Part shown: piece by piece, positions 1-12,099 of the stretch | Layout of the letters: the number at the start of each line of letters is the position of its first letter | How positions within the stretch are numbered: position 1 is the stretch's first letter | Assembly (NCBI RefSeq): GCF_963678635.1 | Contig: NW_026971694.1 | Coordinates: 87,501 to 124,000, forward strand | Length of the DNA: 36,500 nt | Direction of reading: 5' to 3' | Source: Symsagittifera roscoffensis | Taxonomy: Eukaryota > Xenacoelomorpha > Acoela > Convolutidae | Program-made: the position numbers and the translations under genes | Notes under the pieces: model-generated | The model's input: the letters and a program-made list of their open reading frames with translations, nothing else | The model's database searches: none | Told to the model about the DNA's origin: nothing

Positions 1-1210
1 TGTTTCACAGACTGCTGGTGGTGTGTGGTAACTAAAACAGGGATCCTGAGCCTTTTTTATTGACCTGTGAAAAAAAAATGAGGAAAAAATGACAAAAAAG
101 TGCGTTTTTTTTGCAAAAATTCAGAATTTTGAAAGTTTGAGGCTCCGTAACTCAAAGACTACAATAGCTAAACCAAATATTTTTTGCATGTGCTTCAATC
201 TGTCTATGATCTACTTTGAAAAAATAGTTGAATATCGTATCGAGTTTTTTTAAGGTTTTACGAGATGCCAAAAAAAACTCCGACCAAAAAAACTGAAAAT
301 TCAAAAAAAAAATGTTTTTTTCATTTTCACTTTAAGACAAGAAATAATAATTTTAATGATGTTAAAGGATACCAATTGGAACAATTGGATTGTTGCCTCC
401 AAAAAAAACCAATAAAATCATCAGTTTATTTTTATGGCTTGATTTGATTGCATCCGTCAAATGCAACTTAATTTTTCATTATTTTTGAATAAAAATCAGC
501 CCGACAAAATCGTTTTTTTTTCTTTAAGTGCTGGAATCAAATCTTTATCTCAAACGTTAGTCTATTAGTTGTTCTTTCCAACGAGCTATAGAACGTTGAA
601 AAATTCCAACTGGTTGGCGAGCTACACAATTTCCCCACATCGATCCGAGCCAAAATCTCTTTCCCGAACTGGCATTTTTCATCACGATTTTCAACTTTAT
701 AAACTAAATTGCATCATTTTGGTTTTATGGATTGTTAGTGGTGTATTTTATCTGAAACGGTGCTTCTGAGCTCTGTGTTTTGACATATGGGGAAAACATT
801 GGCAAAAAATGACAAAAAAGTGCATTTTTTTTGCAAAAAATCAAAATTTTGAAAGTTTGAGGCTCCGTAACTCAAAGACTACAATAGCTAAACCAAATAT
901 TTTTAGCATGTGCTTTCATATGTCTATGATCTATTTTGAAAAAAATAGTTGAATATCGTATCGTGTTTTTTGAAGGTTTTACGAGATGCCAAAAAAAACT
1001 CCGACCAAAAAAACTCAAAATTCAAAAAAAAAATGTTTTTTTCATTTTCACTTTAAGACAAGAAATAAATATTTTAATGATGTTAAAGGATACCAACTGG
1101 AACAATTGGTTTCTTTCATTCCAAAAAAAAACAATAAAATCATCAGTTTCTTTTTATGGCTTGATTTGATTGCATCAGTCAAATGCAACATAACCTTTCT
1201 TTTTTTTTTG
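1..1210. repeat. ~720-bp AT-rich tandem repeat, about 1.7 copies
   Basis: Two copies of one sequence lie head to tail. The segment containing GAGGCTCCGTAACTCAAAG occurs near 141 and again near 861, an offset of 720 bp, and the match runs for several hundred bases on either side (about 1-490 against 720-1205). The units are rich in A and T tracts. Small frames inside them (265-447, 936-1169, 986-1240) shift between copies and encode only lysine- and phenylalanine-rich peptides, so I do not call them genes. The second copy ends near 1205-1215, where the 368-bp satellite starts. The left end is cut by the window, so the array may continue outward. I recognise no family. Confidence 0.8.
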
Positions 1211-4200
1211 AATAAAGAGGCATTGAGCGTCAGTTCGTAGCGTTTGCAGCTCACCCCATCGTCGACCAAGCTCAACAAGCCTTGTTTCTAGATCAATGTT
1301 TCAAGAGAAATCGAACGGGACTAACCCCGAAGCTCTACAACCAAGATTTGTTATCCTAAAAGCCAACTGAAGCAACTTCGCCAGTTTTGGACCTCATTTT
1401 GAACTTGTTTACGGCTCGGGTCATAACTTTTGATCCACTGATCACACAGCTCTTATCTTTCTCATACAGCTGACCATCAACCATATCTAACTTCGCTAAG
1501 AAAGAAAAAAATCTGTGCGAGCACCCCTTTAAGCTCAAACAATCGTTTGAGATCCCTGAGGCCCCCATTTTTCTGCTCAAAATAGGGGTCTTCCGCTTCG
1601 ATCAGTAGCTCCTGCAGCTCAAGCGAGGGTCGCGAAAGCTCATCTAAGGTGGTTCTTAGACCTATTTTTCACGAGGAAGCGAATGGGTCTATCTCGGAAG
1701 CTCTACAAGCAAGCTTTGTCATTTTTCAAGCCAACTGAAGCAACTTCGCCAGTTTTGGACCTCATTTTGAGCTTGTTTACGGCTCGGGTCATAACTTTTG
1801 ATCCACTAATAACACAGCTCCAATGTTTCTCATGCATCTGACCATCAACTATATCTAACTTGGCTAAGAAAGAAAAAAATCTGTGCGAGCACCCCTTTAA
1901 GCTCAAACAATCGTTTTAGATCCCTGAGGCCCACATTTTTCAGCTCAAAATAGGGGTCTTCCGCTTCGATCAGTAGCTCCTGCAGCTCAAGCGAGGGTCG
2001 CGAAAGCTCATCTAAGGTGGTTCTTAGACCTATTTTTCACGACGAAGCGAATGGGTCTATCTCGGAAGCTCTAAAAGCAAGCTTTGTTATTTTTCAAGCC
2101 AACTGAAGCAACTTCGCCAGTTTTGGACCTCATTTTGAGCTTGTTTACGGCTCGGGTCATAACTTTTGATCCACTAATCACACAGCTCCTATGTTTCTCA
2201 TGCAACTGACCATCAACTATATCTAACTTCGCTAAGAAAGAAAAAAATCTGTGCGAGCACCCCTTTAAGCTCAAACAATCGTTTTAGATCCCTGAAGCCC
2301 CCATTTTTCAGCTCAAAATAGGGGTCTTCCGCTTCGATCAGTAGCTCCTGCAGCTCAAGCGAGGGTCGCGAAAGCTCATCTAAGGTGGTTCTTAGACCTA
2401 TTTTTCACGACGAAGCGAATGGGTCTATCTCGGAAGCTCTAAAAGCAAGCTTTGTCATTTTTCAAGCCAACTGAAGCAACTTCGCCAGTTTTGGACCTCA
2501 TTTTGAGCTTGTTTACGGCTCGGGTCATAACTTTTGATCCACTAACCACACAGCTCCTATCTTTCTCATGCAGCTGACCATCAACCATATCTAACTTCGC
2601 TAACGAAGAAAAAAATCTGTGTGAGCACTCCTTTAACCTCAAACAAGCGTTTTAGAGCCCTCTGACCCCCATTTTTTCACCTCAAAATAGGGCTCTTCCG
2701 CTTCGATCAGTCGCTCCTGCAGCTCAACCAAGGGTCGCGCAAGCTCATCTAAGGTGGTTCTTAGATCTATTTTTTACGAGGAAGCGAATAAGCGTATCCC
2801 GGAAGCTCTACGAGCAAGCTTTGTTAATTTTAAAGCCAACTGAAGCAACTTGGTCAGTTTTGGACCTCATTTTGAGCTTGTTTACGGCTCGGGTCATAAC
2901 TTTTGAACTACTGGTCTCACAGCTCCCATATTTTTCATGCAGCTGACCATTAACCATGTCTAACTTCGCTAAGAGAGAAAAAAATCTGTGCGAGCACTGC
3001 TCCAAGCTCAAACAAGCGTTTTTGAGCCCAGAGACCCCCATTTTTCAGCTCAAAGTAGGGGTCTTCCGCTCCGATCAGTAGCTCCTGCAGCTCAACCAAG
3101 GGTCGCGCAAGCTCATCTAGGGTGATTCTTAGATCTATTCTTCACGAGGAAGCGAATAGGCCTATCCCGGAAGCTCTACGAGCAAGCTTTGTTAACTTTC
3201 AAGCCAACTGAAGCAACTTGGTCAGTTTTGGACCTCATTTTGAGCTTGTTTACGGCTCGGGTCATAACTTTTGAACTACTGGTCTCACAGCTCCCATATT
3301 TTTCATGCAGCTGACCATTAACCATGTCTAACTTCGCTAAAATCAAAAGTGAGCTGTGCGAGCACTCCTTCAAGCTCAACAAGCGTTTTAGAGCCCTGAG
3401 ACCCCCATTTTCCAGTTCAAAATAGGGGTCTTCCGCTTCGATCAGTCGCTCCTGCAGCTCAACCAAGGGTCGCGCAAGCTCATCTAAGGTGGTTCTAAGA
3501 CCTATTTTTCACGAGGAAGCGAATAGGCCTATCCCGGAAGCTCTACGAGCAAGCTTTGTTAATTTTCAAGCCAACTGAAGCAACTTCGTCAGTTTTGGAC
3601 CTCATTTTGAGCTTGTTTACGGCTCGGGTCATAACTTTTGAACTACTGGTTGCGCAGCTCCCATCTTTTTCATGCAGCTGACCATTAACGATATCTAACT
3701 TCGCTTAGAGAGAAAAAAATCTGTGTGAGCACTTCTCCAAGCTCAAACAAGCGGTTCGAGCCCTCTGACCCCCATTTTTTCACCTCAAAATAGGGCTCTT
3801 CCGCTTCGATCAGTCGCTCCTGCAGCTCAACCAAGGGTCGCGCAAGCTCATCTAAGGTGGTTCTTAGATCTATTTTTTACGAGGAAGCGAATAAGCGTAT
3901 CCCGGAAGCTCTACGAGCAAGCTTTGTTAATTTTAAAGCCAACTGAAGCAACTTGGTCAGTTTTGGACCTCATTTTGAGCTTGTTTACGGCTCGGGTCAT
4001 AACTTTTGAACTACTGGTCTCACAGCTCCCATATTTTTCATGCAGCTGACCATTAACCATGTCTAACTTCGCTAAAATCGAAAGTGAGCTGTGCCAGCAC
4101 TCCTTCAAGCTCAACAAGCGTTTTAGAGCCCTGAGACCCCCATTTTCCAGCTCAAAATAGGGGTCTTCCGCTTCGATCAGTCGCTCCTGCAGCTCAACCA

Positions 4201-5059
4201 AGGGTCGCGCAAGCTCATCTAAGGTGGTTCTAAGACCTATTTTTCACGAGGAAGCGAATAGGCCTATCCCGGAAGCTCTACGAGCAAGCTTTGTTAACTT
4301 TCAAGCCAACTGAAGCAACTTCGTCAGTTTTGGACCTCATTTTGAGCTTGCTTACGGCTCGGGTCATAACTTTCGAACTACTGGTTGCGCAGCTCCCATC
4401 TTTTTCATGCAGCTGACCATTAACCATATCTAACTTCGCTTAGAGAGAAAAAAATCTGTGTGAGCACTCCTCCAAGCTCAAACAAGCGTTTTTGAGCCCA
4501 GAGACCCCCATTTTTCAGCTCAAAGTAGGAGTCTTCCGCTCCGATCAGTAGCTCCTGCAGCTCAACCAAGGGTCGCGCAAGCTCATCTAGGGTGATTTTT
4601 AGATCTATTCTTCACGAGGAAGCGAATAGGCCTATCCCGGAAGCTCTACGAGCAAGTTTTGTTAACTTTCAAGCCAACTGAAGCAACTTGGTCAGTTTTG
4701 GACCTCATTTTGAGCTTGTTTACGGCTCGGGTCATAACTTTTGAACTACTGGTTGCGCAGCTCCCATCTTTTTCATGCAGCTGACCATTAAAGATATCTA
4801 ACTTCGCTTAGAGAGAAAAAAATCTGTGTGAGCACTCCTCCAAGCTCAAACAAGCGTTTTCGAGCCCTCTGACCCCCATTTTTTCACCTCAAAATAGGGC
4901 TCTTCCGCTTCGATCAGTCGCTCCTGCAGCTCAACCAAGGGTCGCGCAAGCTCATCTAAGGTGGTTCTTAGATCTATTTTTTACGAGGAAGCGAATAAGC
5001 GTATCCCGGAAGCTCTACGAGCAAGCTTTGTTAATTTTAAAGCCAACTGAAGCAACTTG

Positions 5060-6950
5060 GTCAGTTTTGGACCTCATTTTGAGCTTGCTTACGGCTCGGG
5101 TCATAACTTTCGAACTACTGGTTGCGCAGCACCCATCTTTTTCATGCAGCTGACCAGTAACCATATCTAACTTCGCTTAGAGAGAAAAAAATCTGTGTGA
5201 GCACTCCTCCAAGCTCAAACAAGCGTTTTTGAGCCCAGAGACCCCCATTTTTCAGCTCAAAGTAGTGGTCTTCCGCTCCGATCAGTAGCTCCTGCAGCTC
5301 AACCAAGGGTCGCGCAAGCTCATCTAGGGTGATTCTTAGATCTATTCTTCACGAGGAAGCGAATAGGCCTATCCCGGAAGCTCTACGAGCAAGCTTTGTT
5401 AACTTTCAAGCCAACTGAAGCAACTTGGTCAGTTTTGGACCTCATTTTGAGCTTGTTTACGGCTCGGGTCATAACTTTTGAACTACTGGTCTCACAGCTC
5501 CCATATTTTTCATGCAGCTGACCATTAACCATGTCTAACTTCGCTAAAATCGAAAGTGAGCTGTGCGAGCACTCCTTCAAGCTCAACAAGCGTTTTAGAG
5601 CCCTGAGACCCCCATTTTCCAGTTCAAAATAGGGGTCTTCCGCTTCGATCAGTCGCTCCTGCAGCTCAACCAAGGGTCTCGCAAGCTCATCTAAGGTGTT
5701 TCTAAGACCTATTTTTCACGAGGAAGCGAATAGGCCTATCCCGGAAGCTCTACGAGCAAGCTTTGTTAATTTTCAAGCCAACTGAAGCAACTTCGTCCGT
5801 TTTGGACCTCATTTTGAGCTTGTTTACGGCTCGGGTCATAACTTTTGAACTACTGGTCTCACAGCTCCCATATTTTTCATGCAGCTGACCATTAACCATG
5901 TCTAACTTCGCTAAAATCGAAAGTGAGCTGTGCCAGCACTCCTTCAAGCTCAACAAGCGTTTTAGAGCCCTGAGACCCCCATTTTCCAGCTCAAAATAGG
6001 GGTCTTCCGCTTCGATCAGTCGCTCCTGCAGCTCAACCAAGGGTCGCGCAAGCTCATCTAAGGTGGTTCTAAGACCTATTTTTCACGAGGAAGCGAATAG
6101 GCCTATCCCGGAAGCTCTACGAGCAAGCTTTGTTAACTTTCAAGCCAACTGAAGCAACTTCGTCAGTTTTGGACCTCATTTTGAGCTTGCTTACGGCTCG
6201 GGTCATAACTTTCGAACTACTGGTTGCGCAGCACCCATCTTTTTCATGCAGCTGACCATTAACCATATCTAACTTCGCTTAGAGAGAAAAAAATCTGTGT
6301 GAGCACTCCTCCAAGCTCAAACAAGCGTTTTTGAGCCCAGAGACCCCCATTTTTCAGCTCAAAGTAGGGGTCTTCCGCTCCGATCAGTAGCTCCTGCAGC
6401 TCAACCAAGGGTCGCGCAAGCTCATCTAGGGTGATTCTTAGATCTATTCTTCACGAGGAAGCGAATAGGCCTATCCCGGAAGCTCTACGAGCAAGCTTTG
6501 TTAACTTTCAAGCCAACTGAAGCAACTTGGTCAGTTTTGGACCTCATTTTGAGCTTGTTTACGGCTCGGGTCATAACTTTTGAACTACTGGTCTCACAGC
6601 TCCCATATTTTTCATGCAGCTGACCATTAACCATGTCTAACTTCGCTAAAATCGAAAGTGAGCTGTGCGAGCACTCCTTCAAGCTCAACAAGCGTTTTAG
6701 AGCCCTGAGACCCCCATTTTCCAGTTCAAAATAGGGGTCTTCCGCTTCGATCAGTCGCTCCTGCAGCTCAACCAAGGGTCGCGCAAGCTCATCTAAGGTG
6801 TTTCTAAGACCTATTTTTCACGAGGAAGCGAATAGGCCTATCCCGGAAGCTCTACGAGCAAGCTTTGTTAATTTTCAAGCCAACTGAAGCAACTTCGTCC
6901 GTTTTGGACCTCATTTTGAGCTTGTTTACGGCTCGGGTCATAACTTTTGA
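5060..6950. repeat. 1102-bp higher-order duplication within the 368-bp array
   Basis: Bases about 5060-5860 match about 6162-6950 at an offset of 1102 bp (three monomers), and they share variants missing from neighbouring units. Examples are GCAGCACCCATC (near 5125 and 6230), GTGTTTCTAAGACC (near 5696 and 6797) and CGTCCGTTTTGG (near 5785 and 6895). The 96-residue frames at 5383-5673 and 6485-6775 are identical. Other variants, such as the block near 3350-3470, recur six monomers away, so the pattern is a patchwork and not a strict period. Confidence 0.8.
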
Positions 6951-7599
6951 ACTACTGGTTGCGCAGCTCCCATCTTTTTCATGCAGCTGACCATTAACGA
7001 TATCTAACTTCGCTTAGAGAAAAAAAAATCTGTGTGAGCACTCCTCCAAGCTCAAACAAGCGTTTTCGAGCCCAGAGACCCCCATTTTTTAGCTCAAAGT
7101 AGGGGTCTTCCGCTCCGATTAGTAGCTCCTGCAGCTCAACCAAGGGTCGCGCAAGCTCATCTAGGGTGGTTCTTAGATCTATTCTTCACGAGGAATCGAA
7201 TAGGCCTATCCCGGAAGCTCTACGAGCAAGATTTGTTAATTTTAAAGCCAACTGAAGCAACTTCGTCAGTTTTGGACCTCATTTTGAGCTTGTTTACGGC
7301 TCGGGTCATAACTTTTGAACTAATGGTTGCACAGCTCCCATCTTTTTCATGCAGCTGACCATTAACCATATCTAACTTCGCTAAAATCGAAAGTGAGCTG
7401 TGCGAGCACTGCTCCAAGCTCAAACAAGCGTTTTAGAGCCGAGAGACCCCCATTTTTCAGCTCAAAATAGGGGTCTTCCACTCCGATCAGTAGCTCCTGA
7501 AGCTCAACCAAGGGTCGCGCAAGCTCATCTAAGGTGGTTCTTAGACCTGTTTTTTTTTACGAGAAAGCGAATAGGCTTATCCCGGAAGCTCTAGGAGCA

Positions 7600-10144
7600 A
7601 GCTTTGTTAATTTTAAAGCCAACTGAAGCAACTTCGTCAGTTTTTCAACTCATTTTGAGCTTGTTTACGGCTCGGGTCATAACTTTTGAACTACTGGTTG
7701 CACAGCTCCCATCTTTTTCATGCAGCTGACCATCAACCATATCTAACTTCGCTAAAATCAAAAGTGAGCTGTGCGAGCACTGCTCCAAGCTGAAACAAGC
7801 GTTTTAGAGCCCAGAGACCCCCATTTTTCAGCTCAAAATAGGGGTCTTCCACTCCGATCAGTAGCTCCTGCAGCTCAGCCAAGGGTCGCGCAAGCTCATC
7901 TAAGGTGGTTCTTAGACCTGTTTTTTACGAGTAAGCGAATAGGTTTATTCCGGAAGCTCTAAGAGCAAGCTTTGTTAATTTTAAAGCCAACTGAAGCAAC
8001 TTCGTCAGTTTTTCAACTCATTTTGAGCTTGTTTACGGCTCGGGTCATAACTTTTGAACTACTGGTTGCACAGATCCCATCTATTTCATGCAGCTGACCA
8101 TTAACCATATCTAAGTTCGCTAATAGTGAAAAAAAATCTGTGCGATTACTTCTAGAAGCTCAAACAAGCGTTTTAGAGCCCAGAGACCCCCATTTTTCAG
8201 CTCAAAATAGGGGTCTTCCGCTCCGATCAGTAGCTCCTGCAGCTCAACCATGGGTCGCGCAAGCTCATCTAAGGTGGTTCTTAGACCTATTTTTCACGAG
8301 GAAGCGAATAGGTTTATTCCGGAAGCTCTAGGAGCAAGCTTTGTTAATTTTAAAGCCAACTGAAGCAACTTCGTCAGTTTTTCAACTCATTTTGAGCTTG
8401 TTTACGGCTCGGGTCATAACTTTTGAACTACTGGTTGCACAGATCCCATCTATTTCATGCAGCTGACCATTAACCATATCTAAGTTCGCTAAGAGTGAAA
8501 AAAAATCTGTGCGATTACTTCTAGAAGCTCAAACAAGCGTTTTAGAGCCCAGAGACCCCCATTTTTCAGCTCAAAATAGGGGTCTTCCGCTCCGATCAGT
8601 AGCTCCTGCAGCTCAACCATGGGTCGCGCAAGCTCATCTAAGGTGGATCTTAGACCTATTTTTCACGAGGAAGCGAATAGGTTTATCCTGGAAGCTCTAC
8701 AAGCAAGCTTGTTAATTTTAAAGCCAACTGAAGCAACTTCGTCAGTTTTGTACCTCATTTTGAGCTTGTTTACAGCTAGGGTCATAACTTTTGAACTACT
8801 GGTTGCACAGCTCCCATCTTTTTCATGCAGCTGACCATTGTCCATATCTAACTTCGCTAAGAGAAAAAAAATCTGTGCGAGCACTCCTCTAAGCTCAAAC
8901 AAGCGTTTTAGAGCCCTGAGACCCCACTTTTTCAGCTCAAATTAGGGGTCTTCCGCTTCCATCAGTCGCTCCTACAGCTCAACCAAGGGTCGCGCAAGCT
9001 CATCTAAGGTGGTTCTTAGATCTAATTTTTACGAGAAAGCGAATAGGCCTATCCCGGAAGCTCTACGAGCAAGCTTTGTTAATTTTAAAGCCAACTGAAG
9101 CAACCTCGTCAGTTTTGGACCTCAATTTGAGCTTGTTCACGGCTCGGGTCATAAGTTTTGAACTACTGGTTGCACAGCTCCCATCTTTTTCATGCAGCTG
9201 ACCATTAACCATATCTAACTTCGCTAAGAGTGAAAAAAATCTGTGCGATTACTTCTCGAAGCTCAAACAAGCGTTTTAGAGCCCTGAGACCCCAATTTTT
9301 CAGCTTGAAGTAGGGGTCTTCCCCTCCGATTAGTAGCTCCTGCAGCTCAAGCGGGGTTCGCGAAAGCTCATGTAAGGTGGTTCTTAGACCTATTTTTCAC
9401 GAGGAAGCGAATAGGTTTATCCCGGAAGCTCTACAAGCAAGCTTTGTTAATTTTAAAGCCAACTGAAGCAACTTCGTCAGTTTTGGACCTCATTTTGAGC
9501 TTGTTTACAGCTAGGGTCATAACTTTTGAACTACTGGTTGCACAGCTCCCATCTTTTTCATGCAGCTGACCATTGACCATATCTAACTTCGCTAAGAGAA
9601 AAAAAAATCTGTGCGAGCACTCCTCTAAGCTCAAACAAGCGTTTTAGAGCCCTGAGACCCCAATTTTTCAGCTCAAAATAGGGGTCTTCCGCTTCGATCA
9701 GTCGCTCCTACAGCTCAATCAAGGGTCGCGCAAGCTCATCTAAGGTGGTTCTTAGATCTATTTTTTAAGAGGAAGCGAATAGGTTTATCCCGGAAGCTCT
9801 ACAAGCAAGCTTTGTTAATTTTAAAGCCAACTGAAACAACTTCGTCAGTTTTGGACCTCATTTTGAGCTTGTTTACAGCTAGGGTCATAACTTTTGAACT
9901 ACTGGTTGCACAGCCCCCATCTTTTTCATGCAGCTGACCATTGACCATATCTAACTTCGCTAAGAGAAAAAAAATCTGTGCGAGCACTCCTCTAAGCTCA
10001 AACAAGCGTTTTAGAGCCCTGAGACCCCAATTTTTCAGCTCAAAATAGGGGTCTTCCGCTTCGATCAGTCGCTCCTACAGCTCAACCAAGGGTCTCGCAA
10101 GCTCATCTAAGTTGGTTCTTAGATCTATTTTTTACGAGAAAGCG
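7600..10144. repeat. Right-hand variant blocks of the 368-bp array
   Basis: Two private variant groups mark local homogenisation. Monomers near 7620, 7988 and 8357 carry TTTTTCAACTCATTTTG where the rest have TTTTGGACCTCATTTTG. Monomers near 8726, 9462 and 9830 carry TTTACAGCTAGGGTC in place of TTTACGGCTCGGGTC, with one ordinary-type unit near 9093 between them. This shows exchange between near neighbours but not across the whole array. Confidence 0.7.
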
Positions 10145-11740
10145 ATTAACCAAGATTAACCGCGAGTTGACAATCAGCATGGATCTAAAGATCCAAGCGA
10201 GATTGCAACCAGCGACTTGATATTTAATGACAACATTCACGAATGTGCACGGACAAGCCGATGCTTTTCCTGAACTTCGTCTGAAATGTTGTTTAGTTTT
10301 CAAAATTAACCGCGAGTTGACAATCAGCATGGATCTAAAAATCCAAGCGAGATTGCAGCCAGCGACTTGCTATTTATTGACATCATTCACGAAGGTGCAC
10401 GGCTAAGCCGATGCTTTTCATGAAGGTCGTCTGAAATTTTGTTTATTTTTCAAGATTAACCGCGAGTTGACAATCAGCATGGATCTAAAGATCCAAGCGA
10501 GATTGCAACCAGCGACTTGATATTTAATGACAACATACACGAATGTGCACGGACAAGCCGATGCTTTTCCTGAACGTCGTCTGAAATGTTGTTTAATTTT
10601 CAAAATTAACCGCGAGTTGACAATCAGCATGGATCTTAAAATCCAAGCGAGATTGCAACCAGCGACTTGCTATTTATTGACATCATTCACGAAGGTGCAT
10701 GGACAAGCCGATGCTTTTCATAAAGGTCGTCTGAAATTTTGTTTAATTTTCAAGATTAACCGAGAGTTGACAATCAGCATGGATCTAAAGATCCAAGCGA
10801 GATTGCAACCAACGACCTGATATTTATTGAGAGCATTCACGAAAGTGCACGGACAAGCCGATTCTTTTTATGAACGTCATCTGAAATGTTGTTAAAATTT
10901 CCTGATCAATCGCGAGCTGACAATCAGTATGGATCTAAAGATCCTAGCGAGATTGCAACCAGCGACTTGATATTTATTGGCGACATTCACGAAGGTGCAC
11001 GGACAAGCCGATGCTTTTCATGAAGGTCGTCTGAAATTTTGTTTAGTTTTCAAGATTAACCGCGAGTTAACAATCAGCATGGATCTAAAGATCCAAGCGA
11101 GATTGCAACCAGCGACTTGATATTTATTTACAACATTCACGAATGTGCACGGACAAGCCGATGCTTTTCCTGAACGTCGTCTGAAATGTTGTTTAATTTT
11201 CAAAATTAACCGCGAGTTGACAATCAGCATGGATCTTAAGATCCTAGCGAGATTGCAACCAGCGACTTCATATTTATTGGCGATATTCACGAAGGTGCAC
11301 GGACAAGCCGATGCTTTTCATGAAGGTCGTCTGAAATTTTGTTTAATTTTCAAGATTAACCGCGAGTTGACAATCAGCATGGATCTGAAGATCCAAGCGA
11401 GATTGCAACCAACGACTTGATATTTATTGAGAGCATTCACGAAAGTGCACGGACAAGCCGATGCTTTTCATGAACGTCGTCTGAAATGTTGTTAAATTTT
11501 CCTGATCAATCGCGAGCTGACAATCAGTATGGATCTAAAGATCCTAGCGAGATTGCAACCAGCGGCTTGATAATTATTGGCGACATTCACGAAGATGCAC
11601 GAACAAGCCGATGCTTTTCATGAAGGTCGTCTGAAATTTTGTTTATTTTTCAAGATTAACCGCGAGTTGACAATCCGCATGGATCTAAAGGTCCAAGCGA
11701 GATTGCAACCAGCGACTTGATAATTATTGGCGACAATTCT
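10145..11740. repeat. 150-bp satellite with a 600-bp (4-mer) higher-order repeat
   Basis: The landmark AATTAACCGCGAGTTGACAA or a close variant starts at 10151, 10301, 10451 and every 150 bp to 11651, giving eleven monomers with almost no length change. Four monomer types can be told apart. A has AATGTGCAC. B has CAAAATTAACC and mostly GGTCGT. C has GAGAGCATTCAC. D has CCTGATCAATCGCGAGC. The order from 10451 is A B C D A B C D, preceded by A B, so the higher-order period is 600 bp. Most monomers carry the inverted repeat GGATCTAAAGATCC. Small frames in both directions (such as 10527-10820 and 11018-11290) exist only because 150 is divisible by three; they have no protein-like pattern. Confidence 0.93.
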
Positions 11741-12099
11741 CACGAAAATGCGCTGAAAAGCCGATGCCTATCGGTTCGAAAAGTTTACCTTAACCTCATG
11801 TTATGCAGCAAAAACAAAATTTATTCAATAATTGATGAGAGAATATACCTGAACTGAAATCTTAAAATCGTTTTTTTTTACTAAGTAACTTTTATCTTTC
11901 TTGATCATCAGCATTGATCTGAAGTTTCCAGCAATACTTCAATCAAAATACTTCATGAACTGAAAATTATAGACACACTTCACAAACACGCACGGTTAAG
12001 CCGATCATTTTTATTAAAGTAGTCAATTTACAAAAGCTATTTAAATTACTCCAAACTATATTTCAGTGTTGATGAAACTCGTGAAGCTTCAGTGAATTA
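11741..12099. other. 3' flank of the recombinase-SET gene, with a decayed 150-bp monomer
   Basis: No gene is seen here. At about 11898-12030 the sequence can be followed as a strongly diverged 150-bp monomer: TCAGCATTGATCTGAAG corresponds to TCAGCATGGATCTGAAG, and later CACGCACGGTTAAGCCGAT corresponds to GTGCACGGACAAGCCGAT. The satellite therefore fades into the gene flank, with its last copy ending about 70 bp from the stop codon. Bases 11760-11890 are AT-rich and otherwise featureless. Confidence 0.6.
12010..12015 (-). promoter_or_regulatory. Candidate polyadenylation signal for the recombinase-SET gene
   Basis: TTTATT on the plus strand reads AATAAA on the minus strand, about 85 nt beyond the stop codon of the large ORF. 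A second one lies at 11820-11825, about 275 nt beyond the stop. The position is reasonable for a eukaryotic 3' end, but the hexamer is common in AT-rich DNA, so this is only a candidate. Confidence 0.3.

Larger units (their letters stand above)
1211..10144. repeat. 368-bp satellite array, about 24 monomers
   Basis: The landmark AACTGAAGCAAC recurs at about 1365, 1733, 2101, 2469, 2838 and so on to 9830. That is 24 occurrences at a mean spacing of 368 bp, always in the same orientation. Each monomer carries several AGCTC words, a conserved GGCTCGGGTCATAA stretch and the block ATAGGGGTCTTCCGCT. The left edge (1225-1330) is a diverged monomer; the right edge is sharp at about 10144. Because 368 is not a multiple of three, the recurring 67-96 residue antisense frames cannot join across units and are by-products of repetition. 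I recognise no known satellite family. The length is close to two nucleosome repeats. Confidence 0.93.

Noticed and set aside
1356-7423. Recurrent 67-96 residue antisense frames in the 368-bp array as a multigene family
   Set aside because: They recur only because the DNA repeats. The unit is not a multiple of three, frames are lost in many units, opposite-strand frames are just as long, and no domain or start context is conserved.
10145-11740. CRISPR array
   Set aside because: The period is 150 bp with no short repeat/variable spacer pattern. Whole monomers are related and the context is eukaryotic.
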